A stretch of 64,000 nt of DNA. Origin: Haloarcula rubripromontorii (GTDB taxonomy: Archaea > Halobacteriota > Halobacteria > Halobacteriales > Haloarculaceae). This document shows positions 52,280 through 61,596 of the stretch, in pieces. The stretch is from NCBI RefSeq assembly GCF_001280425.1, contig NZ_LIUF01000002.1:496001-560000 (forward strand), given 5' to 3'. A program made the translations under genes and the position numbers. The notes below the pieces were generated by a model. That model saw only the letters and a program-made list of their open reading frames with translations, had not been told where the DNA came from and did not search any database. How positions within the stretch are numbered: the first letter of the stretch is position 1; each line of letters starts with the position of its first letter.

Positions 52280-54193
52280 TCAGTTCGCGTTCGTGAGTTC
52301 ACCGACTCGGTCGGTCAGTTCGGTGACTGCGTCTTCCTGCTGGTCGGTCGCCTCGACGATCTCCTTCGTCGCAGCCTCGGCCTCCTGGGCGTGGTTCTGC
52401 GCGTCTTCGACCATCGAAGTCACGTTCTCGATAGCGCTCGCCTGGTCGTCGTTAGCGTCGGCGACTTCCTGGATACCGCTCGTCGCCTCCTCGACGGCGT
52501 CGGAAATCTCGTCCAGCGCATCCAGCGCGTCCTCGATCTCCGACTCCGCACGCTCGACCTGCTCGTGGGACGTCTCGACCATTTCGGCTGTCTCGGTCGC
52601 CTGGTCCTGAATCGTGGTAATGCTCGTCGAGATCTCGGAAGCGTGCTCGCTCGTCTCATTCGCGAGTGTCTTCACCTCGTCGGCCACGACAGCGAACCCG
52701 CTCCCGCTTTCACCGGCCCGGGCCGCTTCGATGTTGGCGTTCAGTGCGAGCATGTTCGTCTGCTCTGCCACGTCGGCGATTATCTCGACGATCTCGCTCA
52801 CCTCGTCCATCTGGTCGTCGAGATCGGTGACGGTGTCCACAAGGTCGTCGCTCGTTTCGGCAAGCCCATCGGTGACATCCATGACCGCTTCACCGGCCGC
52901 TGACCCGTCTTCCGCGGCTGCCTTCGCGCGCTGTGCTGCTGAGGCCACTTCGCTGGACGTTGCGGCGACCTCTTCCATCCCGGCCCCGATGTTCTGAATG
53001 TTGTCGGCCGCTTGGGTGAGGGAGTCGGTCTGTTCGGTAACCCGACTTTCGACGGCCTCTGCGGACGAATTCGCCTGTTCGATAGTGACCGCCAGCTGCT
53101 GGGCCTGCTCGTCCACTTGGTCTGCCAGCTCCTCGACCTGTTCTGCCATATCGTTGAGCGACCCGATGACTTCGTACAGCTGATCGTCGACGTACTCGCC
53201 GCCGTCGGTCCGGTCGAACGACGCCCGGGCGTCGAGGCGGCCGTTCTTGAGTGCAGCCATGGTCGATTTGACTTCTTCGACCAGGTTCGTCACCGCCTCG
53301 TGGCGCTTGGCCTCGTCGGTCCGGTCCTGTACCATCTCGACGACCGCGATGAGTTCGTCGTTCTCGTCGTAGATGGGGGCGGCACTGAACGAGATGTTGC
53401 GCTCGTTGCCGTGCTGGTCGGCCATCACGCTCGTATCGCGGTACAGCGTGAAGTCCTCGTCCTCGACCTTTGGCACGTCGTACTTCTTGTGGGTCGTCTC
53501 CGGAGCGTCGAGGACCTTGTCGGCGAGGGTCTTGCCGCGTCGACCGTCCGGATAGAACGCCATGCTCGCCATTTCCATCTCCTTTGCTTCGGCTTCGGAG
53601 ACGCCAGTCAGGTTTTCGATCGAACTGTTCCAGCTGCGGATATCACCGTTCGTGTCCAGCACAAAGAGCGGCGTCCCGATATGCTGCAGTACGTCGTGGT
53701 AGTCGAACCCGCCGGTAGCGTTGCTTTCAGCTGTAGAGCCAGTGAAAGCGTCGATACCGGCCTGGGTGACAGACTGTGTCGTTTCCAGCCCTTCGTGAAG
53801 CTCCGCCTCGACAGTGTTGATAGCATCCTGTGCATCCGGGCCGAGTTCGTTCCGAAGCTGTTCGAACGCACTTTCGACGAGCGATTCCGTGACAAAGCCC
53901 TGGGTGGCGATGAACTCACGCTGGCTTATGCCGGCGGTTTCGTAGTCGTCAATCAGCGCCCGGAGTTCGTCAGGTTCGAGTTCGAACTGCCGCTCGACGT
54001 GCTGTGACCCGATAGCGGCCGTATCCTGGTCGTCGAAGCGATCAGTGAGGCGTGGCGAGTTCGGGTCAAGGGCGTCGGTCAGAAAGCGAGTTTGTCCGTC
54101 ACTCGCGACGAATCCGCCGTCCGCCCGTCTGGCCGCAGCGTCCGGAGAACGGGACCGCTGGCCGGAGAGATAGGTGCGGATCTGCTCGAACAT
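52280..54193 (-). CDS. Soluble methyl-accepting transducer (Htr) with PAS domain
   Basis: A 637-residue protein from ATG 54193 ([20 protein letters not shown]). It has no transmembrane helix, so it senses cytoplasmic signals. Layout: an N-terminal helical domain (about 60-155), a PAS domain (about 175-300: [35 protein letters not shown]), and a long coiled-coil with the MCP signaling tip ([40 protein letters not shown]). Candidate Glu/Gln methylation sites flank the tip. There is no HAMP domain. It should form chemoreceptor arrays with CheA/CheW encoded elsewhere. Confidence 0.92.
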   Translation of the reverse strand: MFEQIRTYLSGQRSRSPDAAARRADGGFVASDGQTRFLTDALDPNSPRLTDRFDDQDTAAIGSQHVERQFELEPDELRALIDDYETAGISQREFIATQGFVTESLVESAFEQLRNELGPDAQDAINTVEAELHEGLETTQSVTQAGIDAFTGSTAESNATGGFDYHDVLQHIGTPLFVLDTNGDIRSWNSSIENLTGVSEAEAKEMEMASMAFYPDGRRGKTLADKVLDAPETTHKKYDVPKVEDEDFTLYRDTSVMADQHGNERNISFSAAPIYDENDELIAVVEMVQDRTDEAKRHEAVTNLVEEVKSTMAALKNGRLDARASFDRTDGGEYVDDQLYEVIGSLNDMAEQVEELADQVDEQAQQLAVTIEQANSSAEAVESRVTEQTDSLTQAADNIQNIGAGMEEVAATSSEVASAAQRAKAAAEDGSAAGEAVMDVTDGLAETSDDLVDTVTDLDDQMDEVSEIVEIIADVAEQTNMLALNANIEAARAGESGSGFAVVADEVKTLANETSEHASEISTSITTIQDQATETAEMVETSHEQVERAESEIEDALDALDEISDAVEEATSGIQEVADANDDQASAIENVTSMVEDAQNHAQEAEAATKEIVEATDQQEDAVTELTDRVGELTNAN

Positions 54194-54321
54194 AAGGTAG
54201 CTATGTTCCATTCCACCACACCTGTAGATAAAGATGACTCCGAGAGTATCAGTAAAGATAATTGTACTCGGCGATCGAGCGCGAAAAGAGAGCATAAGTA
54301 CGTGCAACCGAAGGTCTAGGT

Positions 54322-54810
54322 ATGACCACCCGTTTCCGCCGACTGGTGGCGACGACGACGGTGCTGACGTTCGCACTCATCCTGCTCGGCGTGTACACCG
54401 GTGCTATCGGTGCCGGGCTGACCTGTGAGGCACGCTGGCCGTTCTGTGACGGCTGGATGGGGCTGTTCCCCGCAAACTGGGCGAGCTTCGTCGAGTGGTT
54501 CCACCGTTTAGTCGCCATGATCACTGGCTTTGGCATCCTCGGTTCGACCATCGCCGCGTGGCGCGGTGAGTACAGCCGGCGGATCAAACTCGCGACAGGT
54601 GTCGCTACGGTCGTGCTCCCGGTGCAGATTCTCCTCGGCGCGAACACCATCTTCAACTTCGGTGCCACGGCGCAGGTACTCCACCACGGGGCTGCACAGC
54701 TCATCTTCGGCGCGATGGTCGCGGCGACGGCGTGGGCCTACACCGATACGGCGGAGTCGCCGTCGGTACAATCGACCGAGACCCAGCACACAGCACGCGC
54801 TGACGATTGA
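54322..54810 (+). CDS. ctaA: Half-size heme A synthase (CtaA/COX15-like)
   Basis: A 162-residue protein with four hydrophobic helices, half the bacterial length, as in other archaeal CtaA proteins that work as homodimers. Conserved features: [16 protein letters not shown] with the cysteine pair typical of the family, heme-ligand histidines in [15 protein letters not shown] and [15 protein letters not shown]. It oxidises the heme O methyl to heme A for aa3-type oxidases. Divergent from the Htr gene (128 bp spacer). Confidence 0.85.
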   Translation: MTTRFRRLVATTTVLTFALILLGVYTGAIGAGLTCEARWPFCDGWMGLFPANWASFVEWFHRLVAMITGFGILGSTIAAWRGEYSRRIKLATGVATVVLPVQILLGANTIFNFGATAQVLHHGAAQLIFGAMVAATAWAYTDTAESPSVQSTETQHTARADD

Positions 54811-54874
54811 ACACGCGTCCCACCTCCGTGGGTAACACGTAAGATATATTCCGGTCTGTCGTGTGGTGAGGACT

Positions 54875-55669
54875 ATGTCAGACAACGGCCTTTCACGACG
54901 CCAGTACCTCTCCACAGTCGGTGGAACTGCAGTAACTGTCTCGCTCGCTGGTTGTTTCGGGGGCGGTGGCGGCGACGGCGGCGCTACCGAAATCACTGCC
55001 GGAACTGCACCGGGGTTCCCCCCGTTCGAGATGAAACAGGACGGCGAACTCGTCGGGTTCGACATCGACCTGCTTGAAGCAGTCGTCGACGAGACCGACT
55101 ACACCCTTGCCGGCTGGGAAGAGTTCGAGTTCAAGTCTCTGATCCCGGCGCTGACGAACGAGAATATCGACGTAGTCGCCGCGGGGATGACGATCAACGA
55201 CGAGCGTGACGAAACCATCGACTTCACTGATCCGTACTACAGTTCGAACCAGGCGATTGTCGTCCGCGAGGACGGCGACTTCTCACCGGAGTCGATGTCG
55301 GACCTTTCCGGGCGCCCAATCGGCGCACAGAAGGGCACGACGGGCGAGAGTACGGTCCAGTCGGAACTCATCGAACCGGGGAACCTCGACGAGTCGAACT
55401 ACAATTCCTATGGCAACTACGTGCTGGCAGTCGAAGACCTCCAGAACGGCAACATCGACGCCGTCGTCATCGACGAGCCGGTCGCCCAGACCTTCGCCGC
55501 ACAGCGTCCGGTCACCATCGCCTTCACGTACGAGACGGGTGAGAACTTCGGGTTCGGCGTCCGGGAGGGCGACGACGAGTTCACCCAGGCGCTCAACGAT
55601 GGCCTGTCCACAGTCCGGGACGGGAACACGTATCAGGACCTGACGAACAAGTGGTTCGGCCAGCAGTAA
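54875..55669 (+). CDS. Amino-acid ABC transporter substrate-binding lipoprotein (Tat)
   Basis: A 264-residue periplasmic-type binding protein from ATG 54875, with GGTGAGG upstream. The N-terminus has a twin-arginine motif (LSRRQYLSTVGGTAVTVSLA) and lipobox LAGC with the lipid-modified Cys at about residue 29, then Gly-rich linker. The SBP family-3 signature is PGFPPFEMKQDGELVGFDID, with YYSSNQAIVVRED and a final FGQQ. It binds a polar amino acid such as glutamine, histidine or arginine. TATA (AAGATATATT, 54841-54850) precedes it. First gene of a four-gene ABC operon with 3- to 4-nt spacing. Confidence 0.92.
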   Translation: MSDNGLSRRQYLSTVGGTAVTVSLAGCFGGGGGDGGATEITAGTAPGFPPFEMKQDGELVGFDIDLLEAVVDETDYTLAGWEEFEFKSLIPALTNENIDVVAAGMTINDERDETIDFTDPYYSSNQAIVVREDGDFSPESMSDLSGRPIGAQKGTTGESTVQSELIEPGNLDESNYNSYGNYVLAVEDLQNGNIDAVVIDEPVAQTFAAQRPVTIAFTYETGENFGFGVREGDDEFTQALNDGLSTVRDGNTYQDLTNKWFGQQ

Positions 55670-55672
55670 CCG

Positions 55673-56353
55673 ATGCCACCGCTCCCGTTGCAGAGCGACT
55701 GGGCGTTTGTCGCCGGGAACCTCGACCTGCTACTCGCAGGCACGGGTGTCACGGTCGGCCTGACAGCCGCGAGTATTCTGCTCGGCTTTCTGCTCGGCTT
55801 TCCGGCGGGAGCCGTTGAGGTGTACGGCCGTGGGCCGCTCAAACGCGCCGTCGAGACGGCCGGGGTTGTCCTTCGCGGCACGCCGCTGCTCGTCATCATT
55901 ATCCTGCTGTTCTTCGGGCTCTCGGTGTCGAGCAGCGCCTTCGTGACGGCGACTATCGCGCTTGGACTCCGGAGTGGTGCGTATCAGTCACAGATCTTCC
56001 GCGGCGCGCTCCAGAGCGTCGACGAAGGACAACTGGAAGCCGCTCGCGCCGTCGGCATGGGCCGGCTCCAGGCCATCCGTAGCGTCGTCGTACCCCAGGC
56101 ACTCCGCCGGAGCGTGCCCGGTTTCCAGAACGAGTTCACGATTGTCCTGAAAGACACGAGTATCGCCATCGTCATCGGCCTTGGCGAACTGCTAACTGTC
56201 GGCCAGAACCTCTACCAGGGCGGTCAAAGCACCGCTGCGCTTGAGATTTTCCTGACTGTGAGCCTCATTTACTTCGTTCTCACGTTCGTGACGAACCGCT
56301 CGCTCGATTACGTCGACGACCGCTTCAGCATCCCCGGAGGTGAGCGTGCATGA
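55673..56353 (+). CDS. Amino-acid ABC transporter permease, 226 aa
   Basis: A HisM/GlnP-type permease with about five membrane helices and the EAA loop ALQSVDEGQLEAARAVGMGR then LQAIRSVVVPQALRRSVPG, which docks on the ATPase. It starts 3 nt after the binding-protein stop and its end overlaps the ATPase gene by 4 nt. The overlapping, ordered arrangement indicates co-translation of the transporter complex. Confidence 0.93.
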   Translation: MPPLPLQSDWAFVAGNLDLLLAGTGVTVGLTAASILLGFLLGFPAGAVEVYGRGPLKRAVETAGVVLRGTPLLVIIILLFFGLSVSSSAFVTATIALGLRSGAYQSQIFRGALQSVDEGQLEAARAVGMGRLQAIRSVVVPQALRRSVPGFQNEFTIVLKDTSIAIVIGLGELLTVGQNLYQGGQSTAALEIFLTVSLIYFVLTFVTNRSLDYVDDRFSIPGGERA

Positions 56354-57102
56354 GTGGTCCGTTGCTGGAACTTGACGACGTGTACAAGTCCTACGGCGAT
56401 GAACAGGTCCTCTCGGGCGTCAGCTTCGAGATGGACGCTGGCGATGTCGACGTGGTTATCGGCCCCAGCGGGAGCGGCAAGTCGACGATGCTCCGCTGTG
56501 TGAACCGCCTCACTGAGATCGACAGCGGCGACATATACCTCGACGGCGGCTGCGTCACCGACGCCGACACCGACGTAAACGAACTCCGAAAACAGGTCGG
56601 GATGGTGTTTCAGGATTTCAACCTCTTTGCCCATCTCACGGCGCTCGGGAACGTCACACTCGGCCTGCGGAAAGTCCGCGGCATGGACAAATCGGCGGCC
56701 CAGGAGAAGGGCTACGAGCATCTGGAACAGGTCGGACTGCTGGATCAGGCCGATTCTTATCCTGCCGAACTCTCCGGCGGGCAGAAACAGCGCGTCGGCA
56801 TCGCCCGCGCGCTCGCCATGGACCCGAAGCTCCTGCTGTTCGACGAGCCGACCAGCGCGCTCGACCCCGAACTCGTTGGCGAAGTCGTCGAGGTAATGCG
56901 CGACCTCGCCGCCGAAGGCATCACGATGCTCGTCGTCAGCCACGAGATGGGATTCGCGCGGTCGGCGGCGTCGGACATCATCTTCCTCGATGACGGGCGC
57001 ATCGTCGAACACGGCCCGCCGGAACAGCTGTTCGAGAACCCAGAGGCGGCACGGACCGGCGAGTTCCTCAGTCGCTTGGAGACGACCCACGAGGGGGAGT
57101 GA
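56350..57102 (+). CDS. Amino-acid ABC transporter ATP-binding protein (GlnQ-type)
   Basis: A 250-residue ATPase with Walker A GPSGSGKSTMLRCVNRLTEI, Q-loop MVFQDFNLFAHLTALGN, ABC signature LSGGQKQRVGIARALAM and Walker B LLLFDEPTSALDPELVGE with catalytic Glu, plus VSHEMGFARSAASD (switch His). All motifs are intact. It energises import by the two permeases flanking it. Confidence 0.95.
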   Translation: MSGPLLELDDVYKSYGDEQVLSGVSFEMDAGDVDVVIGPSGSGKSTMLRCVNRLTEIDSGDIYLDGGCVTDADTDVNELRKQVGMVFQDFNLFAHLTALGNVTLGLRKVRGMDKSAAQEKGYEHLEQVGLLDQADSYPAELSGGQKQRVGIARALAMDPKLLLFDEPTSALDPELVGEVVEVMRDLAAEGITMLVVSHEMGFARSAASDIIFLDDGRIVEHGPPEQLFENPEAARTGEFLSRLETTHEGE

Positions 57103-57105
57103 CCC

Positions 57106-58086
57106 ATGGGGACGCCGGAGTCAACGACCGCCGGGCGAACCCTCCGCGCCCGCGCCGCCGGGCTGACCGAGCAGCCCCTGACGCTGCTTACTGTCGCCGT
57201 CTTCTGGACGTGGCTCGTCGTGCGCTGGACGAACGACTTCCTGCTGGATGGGGCGCTCATCGAGCGCAATACGTCGTTCTTCCCGACTGCCCCGTTCGAG
57301 TCGATTGCGTCGACGCTCGGCGGTCTCGCGACGAGTCTCGGTCCGGTCGGGATCCCCATCGGGTGGGTCGCCGGCTTCTTCGAGTTTCTGGCCGCGTCGA
57401 TTCCATACCTGCCGCAACTGGCGACCGGCGTGTGGGCCACGATACTGCTGACGGTGCTCGGCATCGCGCTTGGGTTCCTCATCGCTGTCCCGCTTAGCGT
57501 CGCGCGGGTGTACGGCGGGTCCGTCACCCGTCTGGTCGCGCTGGCGTACACTGAACTGTTCCGTGGGACGCCGCTGCTCGCTCAGTTGTTCGTCCTCTAC
57601 TTCGCGACGCCGCTGACTGCAATCATCCGCGAGCTGCCCACGGTCGGGACCGGATTCATCCCCGCACAGGCGTTCTGGGTGGCCGTTATCGCGTTCATGC
57701 TCAACAGCGCCGCCTACCAGTCGGAGTACATCCGCTCGGCGCTGAACTCCGTCCCGGAGGGGCAACTCACCGCCGCGCGCGCCATCGGCCTCTCGAAGGT
57801 CGATGGAATACGGCACGTCGTCCTGCCACAGGGCCTGCGCTACGCGATTCCGGGCTGGTCGAACGAACTGGTGTACCTCATCAAGTACTCGTCGCTTGCG
57901 AGTTTCATCACTGTCCGTGAACTGTTCGAACGGACCGACGCCATCGCCAGCGAGACCTACCGGTACACGGAACTGTTCGTCCTCGCCGGCCTGCTGTATC
58001 TGGCGCTGGTGCTCTCGGCGTCGCTCCTGATGGACTACGTCGAGAATCGGGTCGCGATTCCCGGCCTCGGCACGACCAGCCGATGA
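57106..58086 (+). CDS. Amino-acid ABC transporter permease, 326 aa
   Basis: A longer second permease of the same family. Residues 1-90 add an N-terminal extension with an extra helix (LLTVAVFWTWLVVRWTNDFL), followed by the HisM-type core with EAA loop ALNSVPEGQLTAARAIGLSK then VDGIRHVVLPQGLRYAIPGW. It ends one base before the convergent rfcL gene. Two dissimilar permeases with one ATPase suggest a heteromeric channel. Confidence 0.93.
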   Translation: MGTPESTTAGRTLRARAAGLTEQPLTLLTVAVFWTWLVVRWTNDFLLDGALIERNTSFFPTAPFESIASTLGGLATSLGPVGIPIGWVAGFFEFLAASIPYLPQLATGVWATILLTVLGIALGFLIAVPLSVARVYGGSVTRLVALAYTELFRGTPLLAQLFVLYFATPLTAIIRELPTVGTGFIPAQAFWVAVIAFMLNSAAYQSEYIRSALNSVPEGQLTAARAIGLSKVDGIRHVVLPQGLRYAIPGWSNELVYLIKYSSLASFITVRELFERTDAIASETYRYTELFVLAGLLYLALVLSASLLMDYVENRVAIPGLGTTSR

Positions 58087-59604
58087 CTACATAAAGTCAG
58101 AAAGGCCGGACTGCTGATCGTCGTCTTCGGCTGCTTCGCTCGCTGCTTCCGTCTCGTCGTCGGTCGTGGTGTCGTCCCCGGCGGCGTCGGAGCCAGCGTC
58201 ATCGTCCGCCGCAAGCGTCACCTGCTGTTCGCCGGTGTCATCGTCAGCGCTGGTATCCGGACTCTGGGTATCTGTACCGGGTTCGCCGTCGGCACTCGCA
58301 CCCTCGAACGCTCCGCCGGAGTGTTCGACGGCAGCTTCCTCCTTGAGCGTCTCGGCGTCAGCGACGATATCCTGCACCTTGTTCGTGTCTTTGCCAGACC
58401 CGGTGACGAAAGAGACGTGCTCGGCCTCCATGTCGTAGGTCGCCGCCATTGCCACCGTCAGGTCCCGGTTCCGGCAGTGGTGAGTCATCGTCGAGAGGAA
58501 CGGCATGATCTCCCGGCGGGCGGTCCGCATCGACACGCCGTCGATAGCGGCGATCTGCTGGGCGACGTAGTCCCGGGTGTTCCGTGTCCCCTTCGACCGG
58601 CCGAGCTTCGACCAGTAGCTCGGCGGGCCGTAGCGGGTCCAGCCGCCCTTTGTCCCGTCCCGCGCCGCGGCGACGCCAGCGGTCATGTTGTCACCGGCGT
58701 ACCGCCAGAAGGAGTAGTTCTGCGTCTCGCGCACGCGGCCGAGCCACTGGTCGGCGTTCGAGAGGAACTCGTAGGCCCGGACCAGTTCGGCCCCCTCGTA
58801 GTCCTTGGGCATGTTGTCCTCGATCCAGTTGATGAGGTCGTCCGGCGTCTCGTCCACGTCGTAACTGGCCTCTAGAGCCTCCTGCGCGCCGGCCTCCTTG
58901 AGTACCACGTCGAGGTACTCGAAGATTCCCTCGGTCGTATCGCGCTCGCCGGTCACCACGTCGTCGGCGGTTAGCCGCTCTGTCGTTTCGGCGATGGCCT
59001 GCAGATCTTTGACCGCGCCTCGCAGGTCGCCGCTGTTCTGCTCGGCGAGGTCTTGCAGCGCGTCGGACTCGTACTCGACGCCTTCTTGACGACAGAGGTC
59101 ACGGAGGACGGGGACGATAGAGCGAGGTGAGACATCCCGGAACTCGATGTCCTGGCAGTTGTTTCGCAAGCCGTTTGACATCTCGTAGTACTCGTTGGCG
59201 ATGAGGATCATCGGCTGGCTGGCCTCCTTCACAAGGGCCGTGATCGCTCGTGCGCCCCCGCGGTCGGCGTTGCCGTGGATGTTGTCCGCCTCGTCCATGA
59301 TGACGAGCCGACGGCCGCCACCGCCAGCGGTCAGCGTCCCTGACTTGGCCGCCTCGCCGGCAACCCGATTGATAACGTCCTTGGTCCGGGAGTCGCTGGC
59401 GTTGAGTTCGATGGTCGGCCACCCCATATCGTTTGCCAGCGCGTGGGCAGCCGAAGTCTTCCCGATGCCCGGGGAGCCATAGAGAATGACCGCCTCACGG
59501 TGGTCGTCCCACGTCTCCGCCCACTCTTTCAGTGCGTCGCGGGCCTTGTCGTTGCCCCGCACCTCCGACAGCGTCGTCGGGCGGTACTTCTCCGTCCAAT
59601 CCAT
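58087..59604 (-). CDS. rfcL: Replication factor C large subunit
   Basis: A 505-residue AAA clamp loader subunit that loads PCNA onto primed DNA. WTEKYRPTTLSEVRGND at the N-terminus, Walker A GSPGIGKT at 43-50, Walker B VIMDEADNIHGN (Asp104, Glu105), sensor-1-like LIANEYYEMSNGLRNNC and the RFC-specific arginine-finger region. After a long acidic linker (DDTGEQQVTLAADDDAGSDA) the final eight residues QSGLSDFM fit a PIP box (Q-x-x-L-x-x-F-M) for PCNA binding. Confidence 0.96.
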   Translation of the reverse strand: MDWTEKYRPTTLSEVRGNDKARDALKEWAETWDDHREAVILYGSPGIGKTSAAHALANDMGWPTIELNASDSRTKDVINRVAGEAAKSGTLTAGGGGRRLVIMDEADNIHGNADRGGARAITALVKEASQPMILIANEYYEMSNGLRNNCQDIEFRDVSPRSIVPVLRDLCRQEGVEYESDALQDLAEQNSGDLRGAVKDLQAIAETTERLTADDVVTGERDTTEGIFEYLDVVLKEAGAQEALEASYDVDETPDDLINWIEDNMPKDYEGAELVRAYEFLSNADQWLGRVRETQNYSFWRYAGDNMTAGVAAARDGTKGGWTRYGPPSYWSKLGRSKGTRNTRDYVAQQIAAIDGVSMRTARREIMPFLSTMTHHCRNRDLTVAMAATYDMEAEHVSFVTGSGKDTNKVQDIVADAETLKEEAAVEHSGGAFEGASADGEPGTDTQSPDTSADDDTGEQQVTLAADDDAGSDAAGDDTTTDDETEAASEAAEDDDQQSGLSDFM

Positions 59605-59699
59605 TGGCTCGTTGTTGGTGCGACCGGCGTTTAGGGATTGCGGAGCGGTGCCGGTCCACTACTGAGATTTTTATTGAAAGCAACGGACAGTGTGGTCCA

Positions 59700-60248
59700 G
59701 TGGCCAGACGAAATCTCCATTCTGACCATCGCGGCGTCAGTCCTGTCGTCGGCGTAGGCCTCATGCTCGCGATTAGCGTCTTTCTGGCAGCGACAGTCGG
59801 CAGTGTTGTGTTCACTGCAAGCAGCGACCTGACCCAGCGGACGCCTACCGTTGCCCGCTCGACAGGAGAGTTCGTGACTGGGCCGTCAGGTGGGTGTGGC
59901 GAGAACACGGTGACGATTCGACACGCTGGCGGCGACCCGGTTCCGGCCGACGAACTGGAAATCGCCGTCGCAATCGCCGACGCCGACGCCCGTCTCGTCG
60001 ACCTGCCGGTCCCCGGGACGGCACTGTCTGCGAGCAACACCGACGACCCGGACAACGCCGTCTACGACTACTGTGTCGGCGGTGTCATCGCTAATGGCGG
60101 CCAGCGGTGGTCTGCGGGCCGGGTAATCAGGTTCCAGCTGAACGCCGGCGGTGGGACCGTCGAACCGGGCGACAGCATCGAAGTACGCGTCGTTCACACC
60201 CCTTCGAACGGCGTCCTTGCCGCGGTCGAACTGACCGCTCGCCGGTAA
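59700..60248 (+). CDS. Type IV pilin-like protein
   Basis: A 182-residue protein from GTG 59700 (VARRNLHSDHRGVSPVVGVG). The class III signal peptide is HRG before VSPVVGVGLMLAISVFLAAT: prepilin peptidase would cut after Gly, leaving the hydrophobic helix as the N-terminus of the mature pilin. The globular part has two conserved Cys (GGCGENT and YDYCVGG) that could form a disulfide, and beta-rich C-terminal strands. TATA is at 59666-59675 (GATTTTTATT). It is an orphan: no pilB/pilC assembly genes are in the window. Confidence 0.85.
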   Translation: MARRNLHSDHRGVSPVVGVGLMLAISVFLAATVGSVVFTASSDLTQRTPTVARSTGEFVTGPSGGCGENTVTIRHAGGDPVPADELEIAVAIADADARLVDLPVPGTALSASNTDDPDNAVYDYCVGGVIANGGQRWSAGRVIRFQLNAGGGTVEPGDSIEVRVVHTPSNGVLAAVELTARR

Positions 60249-60300
60249 GCGCCCGTGGTTCCGATACCCTTTTATTCGCGACCCCCCAGCGTGTGAACTA

Positions 60301-61008
60301 ATGGCAGGGGGCGCACGCGATGACCTCGCGGAAAAAATGGCGGGCGAGGTGGCACTGAGCGACGACCCAGGGGCGACTCTGCGGAAGTGGCGTACCGACT
60401 TCGACGTTGCACAGACCGAACTCGCCGACGAACTCGATGTCTCCCCGTCCGTGGTCTCGGACTACGAGAGCGGCCGGCGTGACAACCCCGGTATCGGCGT
60501 TGTCAGGCGACTCGTCGTCGCATTACTCGACATCGACGAGAACCGCGGCGGCGACCACATCCGCCAGCACGCCCGCGTGCTCTCGGCTGGATTCGACAGC
60601 GACGTGGTCCACGACCTCCGCGAATACTCCGCGAATGTGGGCGTCGAGCGCGTCTACGACGCCATCGACGCCGAGGAACTGTTCCGGGGTAGTCAGGACA
60701 CCGTGGCGGGCCACACCGTCATCAACTCTATCGCCGCCATTACGCGGCTCTCCTCCGACGAGTTCTACCAGCTATACGGTCAGTCGACGAACCGCGCGCT
60801 CGTGTTCACGAACGTGACCCGCGGCGAATCCCCACTGGTCGCGCTCCGGGTCGTCTCACCGACGCCCAACGCGGTGATCCTTCACGGGCTCGACGACGAG
60901 GCCGTCTGGGAACACGCACAGGACCTCGCCCGCATCGACGACTTTTCGCTGGCGATTACCGATACCGATCTGGAGGAACTGCTGGGCGGTCTTCGAAACC
61001 TTCCCTGA
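60301..61008 (+). CDS. XRE-type HTH regulator with C-terminal ligand domain (COG1709-like)
   Basis: A 235-residue protein. Residues 25-85 form the helix-turn-helix (LRKWRTDFDVAQTELADELD, VSPSVVSDYESGRRDNPGIG). The C-terminal half (about 110-230: SDEFYQLYGQSTNRALVFTN, LVALRVVSPTPNAVILHGLD) is a small alpha/beta domain typical of archaeal COG1709 proteins of unknown ligand. TATA (CTTTTATTCG, 60267-60276) lies about 28 bp upstream. It is separated from convergent hmgB by the small membrane protein, so an influence on the mevalonate pathway is only a suggestion. Confidence 0.8.
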   Translation: MAGGARDDLAEKMAGEVALSDDPGATLRKWRTDFDVAQTELADELDVSPSVVSDYESGRRDNPGIGVVRRLVVALLDIDENRGGDHIRQHARVLSAGFDSDVVHDLREYSANVGVERVYDAIDAEELFRGSQDTVAGHTVINSIAAITRLSSDEFYQLYGQSTNRALVFTNVTRGESPLVALRVVSPTPNAVILHGLDDEAVWEHAQDLARIDDFSLAITDTDLEELLGGLRNLP

Positions 61009-61177
61009 GCGGGTCCGGGTCTGGCCGTACTATCTCGCGCCTATCGAGAGATTCTCCGGAAAACGACTATCGTCGTGTACGCTCCCTTTGGTCACTAAAC
61101 GGGGTGACACGGCGGTTCCGTCGGACTGCAATGTTTCCAAGAGTAATTACTTTGATATCGAGGTGTCATGTCCACGC

Positions 61178-61378
61178 ATGGTACAATTTAGCTATCTTAT
61201 CCTCTGGGCGTTCGCCGGTTTTGGACTGCTTGTTGCTGCCTCGTTCGCCGGTTTTGGACTGCTTGTTGCTGCCTCGTTCGCCGGGACGATGCTTGCGCTT
61301 CAATACTACAACAGTGGGCGGACGCTCTCTGTCTCTCTCGATGACATTGTTAGCCGCCTCAACAACGATAAGCCGTAG
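61178..61378 (+). CDS. Small membrane protein with an exact 33-bp internal duplication
   Basis: A 66-residue protein from ATG 61178 (an in-frame extension to 61088 looks unconserved). The centre repeats FAGFGLLVAAS twice, making a hydrophobic run from about residue 4 to 40, long enough for two helices or one over-long helix; the tail SGRTLSVSLDDIVSRLNNDK is hydrophilic. With a single repeat copy it would be a normal one-helix protein. GAGGTG (61160-61165) is 12 nt before the start. No family recognised. Confidence 0.55.
   Translation: MVQFSYLILWAFAGFGLLVAASFAGFGLLVAASFAGTMLALQYYNSGRTLSVSLDDIVSRLNNDKP
61211..61276 (+). repeat. Exact 33-bp tandem duplication
   Basis: The 33-bp unit beginning TTCGCCGGTTTTGGACTGCT occurs at 61211-61243 and again at 61244-61276 with no mismatch; the first 8 bases recur at 61277. 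The unit is in frame (11 codons), so the reading frame is preserved. Perfect identity points to a recent event. Confidence 0.95.
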
Positions 61379-61431
61379 TTGGGTACTGTATACTGTCCAG
61401 TGCGGTACAAATAGAAGTCCGCGTATCGACG

Positions 61432-61596
61432 ACAACAGACGGAACGCCTCTCGCTACGTTTCCACGCCTCCCTTCGGTCGCCGTTCCGATTCGGGGGCCG
61501 CTCGCTGCGTTCGCGCCCCTCGCTATTCCTCCACGGCTCCCGGCGGTCGCCGTTTCGGTTCGAGGTTCTCACTCGCGTTGCTCGCTCCGAACCTCG
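61432..61596 (-). repeat. Degenerate tandem repeat cassettes downstream of hmgB
   Basis: Immediately after the hmgB stop on the minus strand is CGAGGTTC-N20-GAACCTCG (61561-61596), then two imperfect copies of a unit starting near GGAACGGCGACCG, containing GGGAGnCGTGGA and AGCGAG...GGCG. Each holds short palindromes. Read in frame they give Arg-rich RNGDRREPWRNSE-like strings often seen as spurious C-termini in haloarchaea, so this is probably a non-coding family element, maybe transcript 3' ends. Confidence 0.6.
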
